Source: Pseudoips prasinana (lineage: Eukaryota > Arthropoda > Insecta > Lepidoptera > Nolidae). Taken from it: a DNA stretch of 64,000 bases. The notes below the pieces were generated by a model. The model searched no databases. It was not told the DNA's origin and saw only the letters and a list, made by a program, of their open reading frames with translations. The stretch lies in contig OX621252.1 in assembly GCA_951640165.1 (NCBI GenBank), positions 28,789,934 through 28,853,933 on the forward strand, given 5' to 3'. A program made the position numbers and the translations under genes. Positions 1 through 10,686 of the stretch are shown piece after piece; position 1 is the stretch's first letter; each line of letters begins with the position of its first letter.

Positions 1-363
1 TCATTACTTAGTTAAGTAACAAATTAGTAAAAGAAGTCTAGGTAACATAAATCAATTCAAAAGGTTAATGACCGCTAGGTAATATAATATAAGAGCTGAG
101 TATCGTATTCCCTCGGGCTTCAGGCTATCAAAGGTATAATAGACTATCTAAATAATGAACTGATGGACTAAATACCTACCTACCGAGCTAATTGTAAGAT
201 AACATCAGCTTTGCCTGCGACTTCATCCAGCATCTTAAACAGGGTATAATATTAATAGTGGACGTAACTGAAAGTACTTAATTTGTCTATAATAATAATA
301 ATAAGGTGAGAGTGAGGAGGTTCCTCACTCTGTCATCCTGACCACCGGCGGCCTAGGGCGTAT
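1..363. other. Unassigned AT-rich DNA with a small hairpin
   Basis: No coding region or recognisable element is visible. A perfect hairpin with 10-nt arms lies at 309-331 (AGAGTGAGGA, 3-nt loop, then its reverse complement), just left of the first SINE. Confidence 0.4.
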
Positions 364-688
364 AATAAAAATAATAATGTCCTCCTAGCCGAATTTCGGC
401 CACGGCGGCCAGTTTCAACAGAGATTAGCCATCTGCGCGGGACATATTATAGTGCTCAAGTGTGTACGCAAACACAGGAGCACTTTCTATTCCATCACTC
501 TCATGATCCGATGGGACGCCTATGCGACACGACCGGAAAGAGGTCAGGTACAGGACCGACGGCTTTACGTGCTCTCCGAGGCACGGGGGTATAATACCTA
601 ATCACTTTTTGGCCCGACCTGGGATTTGAACCCACGACCTCGTCCTCTGCGGGTGAACACGCTACCTCTAGACCAACGAAGCAGTCAA
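364..688 (-). mobile_element. tRNA-derived SINE, family B
   Basis: Read on the minus strand, the right end is tRNA-like, with an A-box-like TCTAGAGGTAGCG stretch and a B box GGTTCAAATCC. The body is unrelated to tRNA and matches copies at 10966-11333, 34858-35199 and 39136-39775. The 3' tail runs into ATT-rich sequence at 364. Its 5' tRNA end is followed by an inverted copy of itself (668-706). Family membership is seen directly from the copies in this window; RNA polymerase III transcription is inferred from the boxes. Confidence 0.85.
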
Positions 689-706
689 CCTGCCTCGTTG
701 GTCTAG
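668..706. repeat. Foldback at SINE 5' end
   Basis: Arms at 668-683 and 691-706 (16 nt, one mismatch) are separated by 7 nt. The left arm is the normal start of SINE family B (minus strand). The right arm is an inverted copy attached to that end. Confidence 0.8.
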
Positions 707-828
707 GTATAACCCCGCTGCTGGAGGATCTCTGATTTTTTACGTATCTATTTATATATAATATATAATTGTTTTATATATCAATTTTATATGTATAAAA
801 TAGGAATAAAACAAATAAATAAGGTGGA

Positions 829-1092
829 ATAATAATAATATCACGCGATATTATTGCCACACGGCCATCTGATCCCAAACTAAGCAGAGCTGGTACTATG
901 GAAACCAGATAACTGATATATAACATATATTATTTTTCTTTTGTTAACACATACTTATATAGATAATTTACAACCAGACTCAGGACAAACAGACATGTTC
1001 ATGCACACAAATATTTGTACCGGGTGGGAATCGAACCCACGGCCTCCGGCGTGAACAGCAAACATTTGCCAACCACGCCAACAGGCCCGTCT
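829..1092 (-). mobile_element. tRNA-derived SINE, family A
   Basis: Minus-strand copy of the most abundant SINE here. The tRNA-like head near 1092 shows GGCGTGGTTGG (A-box region) and GGTTCGATTCC (B box). The body includes the conserved ACATGTCTGTTTGTCC and CTCTGCTTAGTTTGGGATCA blocks, and the tail is ATT-rich. Other copies lie at 1180, 3561, 3698, 20844, 25935, 28823, 34020, 37156, 55702 and 56445. Confidence 0.88.
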
Positions 1093-1150
1093 ATGAACCC
1101 AGGTCCTTATTAACTTAGCTGAATACGCTACCACTAGACCAATGAAGCAT
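1093..1150 (-). mobile_element. SINE family B head fragment
   Basis: Only the tRNA-like head remains: the reverse strand reads TGGTCTAGTGGTAGCGTATT then GACCTGGGTTC. It sits between two family A copies. Confidence 0.6.
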
Positions 1151-1179
1151 TTAAATTAATGCTCTCACCAATCATATCC

Positions 1180-1524
1180 AATGGCCATCTGATATCAAAC
1201 TAAGCAGAGCTTGTACTATGGAAACCTGATATACTACTTTTCTCTTGTAAATACATACTAGATAATCAAAACCAGACTAAGAACAACCAGACATGTTCAT
1301 GCACACAAATATCTGTGTACTATCCCCCACTAGTTTTTATTCTATCTAGGGATAGAATAAAAACCAGTGGGGGATAGTACAAAAGATCCTGAAGGGTCGA
1401 AGTGCTGTACGCAAGTACACCCCATCAAAGATAAGATAAGACACAAATATCTGTCCTGGGTGGGAATCGAAGCTACGACCTGCGACCTGAAAGGGAAGTA
1501 TTTACCAACCACGCCAACAGGCCC
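1180..1524 (-). mobile_element. SINE family A, split by an insertion
   Basis: Body at 1180-1316 and tRNA head at 1441-1524 belong to one minus-strand family A copy. They are separated by the 124-bp insertion 1317-1440, with the 14-nt sequence ACACAAATATCTGT present on both sides (1303-1316 and 1441-1454) as a target-site duplication. Confidence 0.85.
1317..1440 (+). mobile_element. 124-bp retroposon-like insertion with 5' hairpin
   Basis: The insertion is bounded by a perfect 14-bp target-site duplication. It starts exactly with a hairpin (arms 1317-1346 and 1351-1380, 30 nt, one mismatch, 4-nt loop). It ends with a GATAA-type short tandem tail. TSD plus simple-repeat tail fit target-primed insertion of a 5'-truncated retroposon. 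The source family is unknown. Confidence 0.7.
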
Positions 1525-2919
1525 AGCAACGTCAAATTATGTATTCAACATCTTATTGCGAAAATGAACAAACCACCCATCATTTACTTTGATGTGACCT
1601 CAGGGCAAGTAACAATACTCGTATATTTAAAAAACTTGAGAGGTGTCAAGGGACACCCGGCTGGAACGAAGTTATTTCTTATTATTTATTATGTACAAAA
1701 AACCTGTACATACTCAACAAAAATAATCGTCGCGACACCACACTGTTCAATGCGAAATAGAAATGAAAATATCTGGCTTGCTTTCTGTAAGAGAGAGAGA
1801 TACAGACATAGAAACATGCGCACGCCTCACAGCTGCAAAAAGTGTCATGACAACTTTTCGTAAGATTTTTTTCCGTCTAGCCCCCTTTCACAACGCGCGA
1901 TAAGGAACTTCGTTCCAAAACTTCCAACCAATACCTGAAATACTTTTTTATGAAGTTCTTGTAGCAAGCAAGAACAACTTCCGTTCTTTTAAGAGTGTTT
2001 CCTGAAGTCTTGGCTGACAGCTCACTAAATGGACCTTTCAAATATATTGGGGCTTTCGCCGCTATAATTCTCTCTTGTTCTATGACATATATCTGTCGCT
2101 TTATCTGGAGATAAAATACAACCTTTTTCAAGTACTCTCGACTCCTGGTGGCAACTAAGAAAACATTATTGCTGACCGCAACGAGTCAATTTTGTGTGAA
2201 GTGTGCGTTGCCGGCCTTTAAGAAAGGAATATGCTCACTTCTTGAAGGTTGCTACGTCACATCATATCAGATCGGAAATATCTTCGCCATTAATTGATTC
2301 CACAGGGTGGTAGTGCACGGAAAAAGTCCTTGTGAAACTTAATGCAGATGACCATTGATCTAGGTGATAAGGATGAAATTTCCACTTTTATCGAGAGGGT
2401 CTGTTAACTTCTGTATAGATCATCATTTGAATATGATTCAAGATCCAACACAGCCTTCCGGCCTCTAACACAGCCTGCTACCTAAGCAAGCAAAAGTTTA
2501 ATATTACTTACAGGAGCTTAAGCCTCCTTCAAACCAGATTTTGAATCAAATGTTAGCCACTATAGAAGTGTTTGTTCAGCCATCATTCACATCAATGAGA
2601 TACGGAACAAAGCCACTAACTACCAGTAGACTGGACATATATAAACTAGGTTAGAAGTTTATCCAAACGCTAGGCAGTGTTTACAGGCTAAGCTTTCAGT
2701 CTGTCTCCATTAACTAGGTATACGAGTACAATAGAAAACCAGAAAAGACTATAAAAGTTAGGAATAAGTATTCTTTCTAGCCAGTTATTAGAAAACTTGA
2801 TCGTTGTTTACTTTTTATAAAGCCTTAGTAGACTTAGTAGTAGACTTTTGGGGTCCATACTTCCGATGAAAAATCTATAGTACCTATCTATTTGTCTATG
2901 TGCTATATTTATATAGATA
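1525..2919. other. No feature recognised
   Basis: No ORF with protein-like features, no repeat shared with the rest of the window and no RNA gene was seen. Short open frames here look like chance. Confidence 0.4.
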
Positions 2920-3560
2920 GATAACAATTTATTGCACCAAATTGAAGCATAACATTATAATATCAGTTAACTTATATAACAAGGTACAAACGGCGGTCTT
3001 ATCGCTAATACAGCAATCTCTTCCAGACAACCGTTGGATGAACCAAAGCAATGCAGGGAGATAAAGTGGTAGTTGGCAGTGCATCTACTTATATAAATTT
3101 ACATATATATGTACCTACCTAGGTACAAATATTATATATCTACACACACAATATATAGATATATAACATAAAAATATACATATATATAAATAATAATTAT
3201 GAAGACTAAAGAAATTTTTGAGGAAGATGGAAGATCGCGAGCTGTGAAGATTAAAGTGATTGATAATGTTTTTTTAAAAGTGTTTTGAAAGATGATAAAG
3301 TTTGCGCGCGTCTGATATACAGAGGGAGTGAATTCCACTATCGAACAGCCTTTACAGTGAAAGATTTGTCGTAGAAATTAGTGGAATGTGTGGACAACTG
3401 GAGTTCTAGATTCTCTGACGATCTCAAGAACCTAGAATGTGTGTCACATAGGAATTGAAACCTAATCTTGAGGTAAAAGGGAGAGATATTTACTTCAAAT
3501 TTAATAATTTGACGTCCAATTTTGACGGAGTCTAGCCAAATGCGTAGGGTGTAAATTTGT
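2920..3560 (-). mobile_element. LINE 3' fragment (ORF2 C-terminus plus 3' UTR)
   Basis: On the minus strand a decayed reading frame (about 3560 to 3240) contains FLCDTHSRFLRSSENLEL and DKSFTVKAVR, matching the C-terminal tail of the LINE fragment at 53930-54652 (FLCDTHSRLLRSSENLKL). Frame changes are needed to follow it. The downstream 3' UTR (GGCGGTCTTATCGC, TCTTCCAGACAACC) also matches that copy. The left end lies near TTTATTGCACC. It is 5'-truncated and dead. The family resembles CR1/Jockey-group LINEs. Confidence 0.7.
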
Positions 3561-4030
3561 TTGGCGTAGTTGGTAGATACTTGCATTTGACGCCGCAGTT
3601 TGTGGGTTCGATTCCTACCCAGGACAGATATTTGTGTGCATGAATATCTTTTTGTCCTGAGTCTGGGTGTAATTATATATAAGTATGTATTTTTATTGAC
3701 GGGCCTGTTGCAATGGTTGACAAATGCTTGATTTTTACGCCGGAGGTCGTAGGTTCGATTCCCACCGAGGACAGATATTTGGGTGCATGAACATGTCTGT
3801 TTGTCCTGAGTCTGGGTGTAATTTATCTGTGTATGTATTTACAAAAAAAAAAAGTAGTATATTTAGTACATCAGTTATCTGGTTTCCACAGTACAAGTTC
3901 TGCTTAGTATGGGATGAGATGGCCGTGTGTAAATAATGTCCCAGAATATTATTATTTACAAAAGAAAGTAGTATATGAGTTATCTAGTTTCCATAGTACA
4001 AGTTCTGCTTAGTTTGGGATCAGATGGCTC
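3561..4030 (+). mobile_element. SINE family A, host of a nested SINE
   Basis: Plus-strand head and first half at 3561-3697 and second half at 3957-4030 form one family A copy. They are separated by a second copy of the same family at 3698-3956. Confidence 0.8.
3698..3956 (+). mobile_element. SINE family A nested in SINE family A
   Basis: A complete plus-strand copy, from GACGGGCCTGTTG through B box GGTTCGATTCC to the tail AATGTCCCAGAATATTATTA. It is inserted after GTATGTATTT of the outer copy. The order of insertion is seen directly. Confidence 0.85.
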
Positions 4031-4044
4031 TGGATATGATTTTA

Positions 4045-4345
4045 AAATAAAAAATAAAATAAATAAAAAAGGTTTTTATTCACGTAGACTTTAAAAAAGC
4101 GCTTGTAAATAGTCAGAATAATAATTATTTATAGGTACATATAGATATTTAGGTACACCGATTGTAGGAAATAATTAACAATAAGATTTATTTTATAACA
4201 GTAACGATATTTAACTAACTTAAATTAAGTTATTTTCAAGGATCATGTGTAGGTTTAATTATCAGAATTTTTAATTTTAGCTATATTTTTACTACATATT
4301 GTCGAATGGTTCTGTCTATATTAAAATACGAATTAAATGTTATCA
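4045..4345 (-). mobile_element. LINE 3' UTR fragment, tail family R4
   Basis: The segment starts with an AAATAAAATAAA tail and GGTTTTTATTCACGTAGAC, followed by AAGCGCTTGTAAATAGTCAG. It is repeated at 32655-32960, 63285-63590, partly at about 5976-6060, and split at 14340-15005. Read on the minus strand it ends in AATAAAAACC and an A-rich tail, as a LINE 3' end would. No coding part is attached. Confidence 0.6.
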
Positions 4346-4599
4346 TTATAAAAAAATAGCATGTTTTCTTACTTATTTAACAGATACATAGATAACTCTA
4401 TGTTAATTGAAATTGTCTGATTTATATAATACATTCTTCGTTTTTAGCTTTATTACGTACACAGGAGAAGCAGAGGTGTGTAACATTGTGAAAATTATGG
4501 CGGACCTTGTGTTTATATATATACTCAGATATTGCTTAACACATTACATATTATAAATAAATGACACCCAAACAGCGAAATCAATCGTGTTGATCACAT

Positions 4600-4685
4600 A
4601 AAGATTTGTCCTGAATGAGGATCGAACCTACAACCTCTAGCTAAGCAGTCAGGGTCGCTAACCATCCACGCCAATGTCCACGAAA
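4600..4685 (-). mobile_element. SINE head, related to family A
   Basis: The reverse strand shows GACATTGGCGTGGATGGTTA (A-box-like) and GTAGGTTCGATCC (B box), followed by a diverged family A body. The region 4346-4599 has nothing else recognisable. Confidence 0.5.
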
Positions 4686-4836
4686 TAATCTTTAAGATAA
4701 ATGTTAATTACGGGCGACAATGTAGCAGTAGGTAAGTACTCACTCGTGGTACTCATATAAAATAACTATTTCAGGACTTTAATAGCCAATCTTTTGAACT
4801 TAAAGCGCAAAAGTATCCAAATTGTTGAATTAATAA

Positions 4837-5629
4837 AGTATAATAATATCTTAAAATATGGTTAGGCTCAGAAACATAATCCTACACGAACGAAAACTGA
4901 ATATATATAATAACAATAGCATAGCAGATAAGCTAAATTATAGCCACTAAATAGAAACCGAACAAAATCTATAGTTGTAGAATATTTCATTTATTTATTT
5001 AAACGATAGGACAACAATTGCAATAATTAAAGATAATTATTACAAGAATTATTTTAAATATAAATATATAAACATAAACATTGATTTTAAAATACAATCA
5101 TACATCATTCTCACAGAAACGCAAACATTCTGACAATATATACATATTATCATATAATATATCATCATCTATACATATAATAAAATCATAGGAAAGTCAA
5201 AACTGTACATTGAATATTTTTTTAAAGGATACTTGGGGCGTGATCTACAATCGATATCGAAGTATATAGTTTTTAGAATTTTTGTCTGTGTGTCTGTTTA
5301 TCTGTATGTATGTCCGGGCTAAACTCAAAAAGTACTGCATGGATTAACTTCAAATTTTGCATGAATATTACTAAGAGGTCGGGTCAACATATAGGCTACA
5401 TATTATCACGCTATCACTTAGCTATGATAATTTACAAAATTTAACGCGGGTAAAACCACGGGGCACAGCTAGTACAGTATAATAATATCTTAAAATACGG
5501 TTAGGCTCAGAAACATAATCCTACACGAACGAAAACTGAATATATATAATAACAATAGCTAGCAGATAAGCTAAATTACAGCCACTAAATAGAAACCAAA
5601 CAATATCTATAGTTGTAGAATATCTCATA
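4837..5629 (+). repeat. Direct 150-bp duplication flanking a Helitron
   Basis: Copies at about 4837-4989 and 5477-5629 are nearly identical over 150 bp. Both contain GGTTAGGCTCAGAAACATAA and CCTACACGAACG. The 0.49 kb between them holds AT-rich DNA and the Helitron at 5168-5472; the second copy starts just after the Helitron 3' end. They are far too long for a target-site duplication. Confidence 0.8.
5168..5472 (+). mobile_element. Short non-autonomous Helitron
   Basis: The element begins TC (after A) and ends in a GC-rich stretch ACGCGGGTAAAACCACGGGG followed by CACAGCTAG and then T. This fits the Helitron pattern of 5' TC, a 3' hairpin and CTRR, inserted between A and T. Related copies run at 28491-28745 and 62374-62686. 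It encodes no protein and would need a Rep/helicase from elsewhere. Confidence 0.75.
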
Positions 5630-6863
5630 AATAATAAGTAAAATAACAACTATCAATTTCTGTTGCTCTCTTGTGAGTTAACTAGTCTAAGTTGTGAGCA
5701 CTTAGGTCTAATACTTACAATAAAAAATGCGACTCCACGGACCCGTTAGATATGATACGACGCCATTTACCTAACCTTTGAGTAGATATCGTCTATTTTT
5801 AGGGTTCCGTATTAAAACATAGAATCCTTATAGTTTGTCCGTCTGGGGTTGAGCGCAAAAAATTATTGTGCTATAGTGAAAACCTTATTTGGCACGGTTG
5901 CACTTGTCCACCCAGATATGACGAGCATCATGATGTCATCTTTCACTTGTCTTTTATAAAGATTTATAGTAACAAAATAAAATCTAAAAGGTAGACGGTA
6001 TTCACGTAGACTTTAAAAAGCGCTTCTAAATAGTCAGACAGAACACGTTTGTAGTAATATAATTAAGTATACATCATTATTTGTGGTTAAAATTTTTCTC
6101 GACGCCCTTTGTATATATAATTATTGTTAATATTATTTAATCGTTTCTTTTCTTGTTCACAGCTGATGAAAAATACCTACGTACTTACAAAAATAATTTT
6201 CATGACAATACCTCATATCGCGACTAGGTCGTGTAGTATTTTGTAATGGTTCAATGCCACAGTATGAATATTTTTGCTAGCAGAATTGCCATCCTGCGTA
6301 GCAATGCTGCCAGCATTCTGGGCACGATACTCAAAGGGACCGATTTTGATTGTGTTTTTGACACCCACGGATTAATTTAGTTAGATTACTTTGGATTTTG
6401 CTTTAGTATTTATAATTATTGTAAATATCATTTAATCGTTTCTTTTCTTATTCACAACTTGTGTAAAACACCTATGTTCTTATTAAAATAATTACATTTC
6501 GATCTACATCAGTATCAATAAGAGACAGAGTATTCAGTGAATGATTTGCATTTTCTTGGTATGGTAATTGCAGTTAAATTTATACACACTTATAAAACAT
6601 CTCTAGGTAGTGTTTCTTAGGTTAGTTAATATTAAAATAACTTACGTTTAATACTTTAATATTTGTACCTACAATCAAGTTGTCCCGTTAGTACCGTCTC
6701 GCAAGTCAGAGTCTGGGAGTCCGAAGACTGTAATTAATATTTTCTACAAAGTTTATTTTATTATTGAATTTATTTAACAAATTAACTTTGAATCCTTTAA
6801 ACCTTTTTTTTTAAATAAAATCAAGACCGAACCAGAGATGAGCCGTTCACGCACCTTATTTAA
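5630..6863. other. Repeat debris, no gene
   Basis: A scrap beginning TTTAGGGTTCCGTA (near 5797) matches the start of repeat R3 (22941). About 5976-6060 matches LINE tail R4. A block of about 95 bp occurs twice (about 6108-6205 and 6400-6495, sharing ATTTAATCGTTTCTTTTCTT). No coding region is evident. Confidence 0.5.
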
Positions 6864-6960
6864 CATCGCCTGGTACCCATAGTACAAGCGTTGCTTAGTT
6901 TGGGGCTAGGAAGATCTGTGTAACATTGTACCTAGATATTATTGTTATTATTAAAGAGCA
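6864..6960 (+). mobile_element. SINE family C, 3' part
   Basis: TCGCCTGGTACCCATAGTAC through TTTGGGGCTAGG to an ATT tail matches the 3' half of the SINE at 25330-25590. The tRNA head is missing. Confidence 0.7.
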
Positions 6961-7711
6961 AACTCCGTACACATAACTAAGATTTTTTTAATACATTTTT
7001 CGTTTTAAAATATGTCAGAAAAACATGTTTTCAGTATAGCATGTTTAAAATGCTGAAAATAATCAATGATATCATAGTTAATAATAAAAACTATGATAGA
7101 ATAAATATTCAAAAATGAATACTTTAAAGCGCCATCTGTTGGAATTGTCCGACCTAAGTATTGTCATTCCAGCCGTTGATAGCCGTGCAGGTTTCGGTAA
7201 GATAGCGTTAACGCGCCTTAAATGCGTTAAGAAATATCGAAAGGTTTGTATAAATTCAAAGTGTCAGTTCCACGGTGCGATGGTGAAGCGGTAAAAGCAC
7301 ATGGGGCCGGATACCCTATCGTGGGTTGGATACTCACTTAAATTTATATTATTCATTAAAAAAAATCTGAAAATATTAATTATTGAAAACATTGAGCTAG
7401 TTTGAATAATCGGTTTTTTTTTCATTCTAAAAATGATCATATGTAACCCTTACCATAAAGGAATCTTGACATATTGCCGCAAGTTCTACCTTATTTACAA
7501 AGAATACCAAACCATAATTTTTCTAAATTTCTCGTTATGCAAATATTTAAGCGACATCTAAAGCTAGTCTAATGTCTTACTAGCGTTAATGTATAGTTGG
7601 CGAGATACACCGTGTAAGACTAACGATATAGGTTCCTTTCCAACAAGTTGGTACATAACCCTAAAAAGATTAAAAATACTACTTAATTAATCTATTAACC
7701 TTTATCTTTAG
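6961..7711. other. No gene; possible tRNA-like scrap
   Basis: GATGGTGAAGCGGTAAAAGC near 7279 and GTGGGTTGGATACTC near 7321 are weakly tRNA-like, but the B box is poor. Nothing else is recognisable. Confidence 0.3.
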
Positions 7712-7742
7712 ACAAAACAAACAGTAATACTGTTTGTTTTGT
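7712..7742. repeat. Perfect palindrome
   Basis: Arms 7712-7726 and 7728-7742 (15 nt) are perfect around a 1-nt centre. Confidence 0.8.
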
Positions 7743-7787
7743 TTATATGATTCATAAACTATTTGAATAGAACAAATCAATATCTCA

Positions 7788-8406
7788 TCATCATCATCAT
7801 TATGATGCCAGCCAAATGACGCTCACGGCTGGACAAAGGCATACCCAAAATATTACCACAATGGAGTTGTGTCAATAATTTGGAGATAATCCCCATGAGA
7901 CGGATTGGCGATCGCAGTATGATGGTCATAGTACGTTTTCTGTGTAGTATTCCCTCGGGGCGTCTACGCCCCCCACGGGATGAGATGGGATGATGATATT
8001 CTTCACCGTCAGCCACACCATTTAGTATGACGGAGTTTCCCTCAGAAGCTCTCCTGTAACTCAATCATCACCAGGCGCCTTGTTGTTCTTGAGTTGTCTG
8101 AGAGCCATTCTAATCTCGTACAGGCTGACGTCCGGGATGTCTTCGGTGTAATGTCGGGTTAGTCGTGCTCTGGGATCTGAGGCATGACTTTTGACAGGTG
8201 GCTGTGTTGTCGTATATAACTGTCCGTAGAACTTCTTGATCTCTCCCAGCAACTCAGGTTTAGACGTGATGATTCTACCATCCTCAGTCATCAGCTTAGT
8301 CAGTTGGCTCTGTCCAACAGACAGGTCTCTTGCGAACACTTTGGAGCCTTTGTTCCGCTCGATGGCCTCTTTAATACTAATTGTATTAAATTTACGCCAC
8401 ACAGCA
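7788..8406 (-). mobile_element. Internally deleted RTE LINE derivative
   Basis: The left end has the CATCAT and GGCTGGACAAAGGC of the RTE 3' terminus. Then comes 5'-UTR-like sequence (TTCCCTCGGGGCG, CCCACGGGATGAGA), then a minus-strand ORF fragment (8061-8402). The protein matches the region of the RTE at 57841-60981 just after its endonuclease, e.g. SKVFARDLSVGQSQLTK and ALRQLKNNKAPGDD. The right end CGCCACACAGCAG resembles the RTE 5' end. Two copies appear fused or rearranged; there is no intact polymerase. Confidence 0.75.
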
Positions 8407-9233
8407 GTAAATAAATATCTAACATATATAAAAATATTATATTATCTATTTATATAGATCTACAATGGTTTTATGTTTGAGCATTTTATGACGAGATTCA
8501 ATTTCGAAACCAAATACAAGCAAACATTCAAGTATATTGGTACAACAAAACGGATCAGACCGCCTACCAATTGTCGGATTAAATCCAGCCATAGAAACAC
8601 TATATCAAAGAGAACAGTACAATATAGCCTGCGGCTTTATTTCAATACAATGTTCACCTTCGTGCTATGATTTGACGCTTTAAACAAACAGCCACTTGTG
8701 TTTTATACGTTAATCGTAGGGTTTGAAATAAAATCAAGATTGTTTATTTCTTGTACGGTTAGCAAGTGAAATACCTAGTCTCAATATCATTGCTAACTAT
8801 TTACTTGGGTCTTTGAATATAATCGATGATGTAAAGGAATTTAATCACGAAGAATAAAGAAGTTGAAAATTAGTTTTTACATTTTCCCATCATATTCACA
8901 ATAATTTATTTTGGAAACGTTAATTTACATGTCAAATACAAACATTAAATTAAGCAATAAAAATATTTAAGAAAGAAGAAACATTGAAGGATCTAAGAAA
9001 TAACAATAAAAATCTCTTTCATGGAAGAATAATATTAATGAACTTTTGAGAAAAAATCTTTTTAAACATTTCATATTTTTCAACATGTGCAAATTTAATA
9101 TGTCAAGACCCAAAAAAGAGATTGTTTATTCAATTATTATGTGAAAATAAAGAAATACAAATTTAATTCATTGTTTATTATGTTTTTGTATTTTTGAAAT
9201 AGAACATCATAATTAACATCGGAATATATGCAA
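8407..9233. other. No feature recognised
   Basis: AT-rich DNA without protein-like ORFs or repeats shared with the rest of the window. Confidence 0.4.
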
Positions 9234-10152
9234 TCTATATAAATAAAAAGAGAAGTCCTGACTGACTGACTGACTCATCAACGCCCAGCCCAAACCCTTG
9301 GCCCTAGAAAGCTGAAATTTTGCACAGATGTTTTCTTTATAATGTAGACAAGGAATAAGGAAGGATTTTTTGAAATTCAACCCCTAAGGGGGTAAAACGG
9401 GGGTGCGAAGTCAGTATGAAACTTTGCCGTTTTTGAAGTTAGAAGCATGAAAGTTGGTATTTGGCCTTGCAGTTAAAAATAAAAAATATATATTTCAGGA
9501 TTTTTGGAAATTTCACCCCCAAGGGCAAAAAATAGGGGACGTAAGTTTGTACGAAAAAAGTCCCAACTATTATGTTAAACGCATGAAAATTAGCATTTGG
9601 CTTTTTAGTTAAAAATAAAAAATATATATTTCAGGATTTTTGAAAATTCCACCCCCAAGGGCAAAAAATAGGGGACGTAAGTTTGTACGAAAAAAGTCCC
9701 AATTTTTATGTTAAACGCATGAAAATTAGCATTTGGCTTTTTAGTTAAAAATAAAAAATATATATTTCAGGATTTTTGAAAATTCCACCCCCAAGGTCGT
9801 AAAATTGGGGATGTAAGTTTATATGAAAAAAGTGCCAACAAGTTTTAAGTTAAACGCATGAAAATTGATATTTAGCATTACAGTTAAAAAATAAAAGTAT
9901 GTGTTTCAGGATTTCCGAGAATTTTACCACGTAGGGTGACAAATAGGGGATGTTTGTATGAAAAATGTGACATTTTTTAAGGTTAACTCATGAAAATTGG
10001 TATTTGACCTTTCATTTAAAAATATATATTTCAGGATTTTTGGGAATTCCAGCCCTTTAGGGTGACAAATAGGGGATGGAAGTTTGTATGAAAAATGTGA
10101 CATTTTTTAAGGTAAACGCATGAAAATTAGTAATTCGCCTTTCATTTAAACA
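9234..10152 (+). mobile_element. Helitron-like element with internal minisatellite
   Basis: It begins A|TCTATATAAATAAAAAG and then AGTCCTGACTGACTGACTGA, a start I associate with lepidopteran Helitrons. Most of its length is a tandem array (9447-10150). The expected plus-strand 3' hairpin and CTRR end are not seen; the sequence runs into a second, minus-oriented terminus at 10153, so the 3' end may be lost. Confidence 0.55.
9447..10150 (+). repeat. Minisatellite, about 134-bp unit, 6 copies
   Basis: Units start near 9447, 9581, 9717, 9855, 9988 and 10118 with CATGAAAATT-like sequence. Each contains TATATTTCAGGATTTTTG and a variable CACCCCCAAGG block. Units 2 and 3 are almost identical; outer units have diverged. 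Confidence 0.85.
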
Positions 10153-10196
10153 CTAGCTGGTGCCAGCGACTTCGTCCGCGACAATTTTGAATGATT
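10153..10196 (-). mobile_element. 3' terminus of a minus-strand Helitron
   Basis: CTAGCTGGTGCCAGCGACTT followed by CGTCCGCG reads on the minus strand as a GC-rich hairpin-like stretch, then CACCAGCTAG and T. The 5' end was not found. The RTE copy at 10209 is inserted downstream of this terminus. Confidence 0.45.
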
Positions 10197-10206
10197 ACCA
10201 ATGTAA

Positions 10207-10298
10207 CTGATGACATACGGAACAGAGACGTGACCACGTCTCTGTTCCGTATGTCATCAGTTGCGTGAGCCCATAGTGAGCGACCGCTCACTATGGGC
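10207..10298. repeat. Double foldback at the RTE 5' junction
   Basis: Arms 10207-10232 and 10235-10260 (26 nt, perfect, 2-nt loop) are followed by arms 10269-10282 and 10285-10298 (14 nt, perfect). Both are inverted copies of RTE sequence that is contiguous and unduplicated in the copy at 57841-60981. Confidence 0.9.
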
Positions 10299-10686
10299 CT
10301 TATTAGAAGGCTCAAGGTCACCCAAAGAGCAATGGAGAGGGCTATGCTCGGAGTTTCCCTGCGGGATCGTATCAGAAATGTCGAAATCCACAGGCGAACC
10401 AAAGTCACCGACATAGCCCGAAGAATTGCAAAACTGAAGTGGCAGTGGGCGGGGCACATAGCTCGTAGAACCGATGGCCGTTGGGGCAGAAAGGTTCTTG
10501 AGTGGCGACCACGAACCGGAAGACGCAGCGTGGGCAGGCCCCCTACAAGATGGACCGATGATCTTGTGCGGGTCGCTGGAAACAGCTGGATGCGAATAGC
10601 GCAAGACCGGCAATTGTGGAGATCTTTGGGGGAGGCCTTTGTCCAGCAGTGGACGTCTTTCGGCTGATATGATGATGATGATGATG
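10209..10686 (+). mobile_element. 5'-truncated RTE LINE copy
   Basis: The sequence from 10293 to 10667 encodes the last 124 residues of the RTE polymerase (MGLIRRLKVTQRAMERAM to FVQQWTSFG), nearly identical to the C-terminus of the copy at 57854. It ends with CGGCTGATATGATGATGATG. The 12-bp ACCAATGTAACT flanks it (10197-10208 and 10687-10698). High identity and a perfect TSD suggest a recent insertion. It lacks endonuclease and reverse transcriptase domains and cannot move by itself. Confidence 0.92.

Noticed and set aside
4837..5629. 150-bp duplication as a target-site duplication
   Set aside because: TSDs of Helitrons are absent and those of LINEs are rarely above about 20 bp, so a segmental duplication is more likely.
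9447..10150. CRISPR array
   Set aside because: Units are long contiguous repeats without constant repeat/unique spacer structure, in a eukaryotic Helitron.
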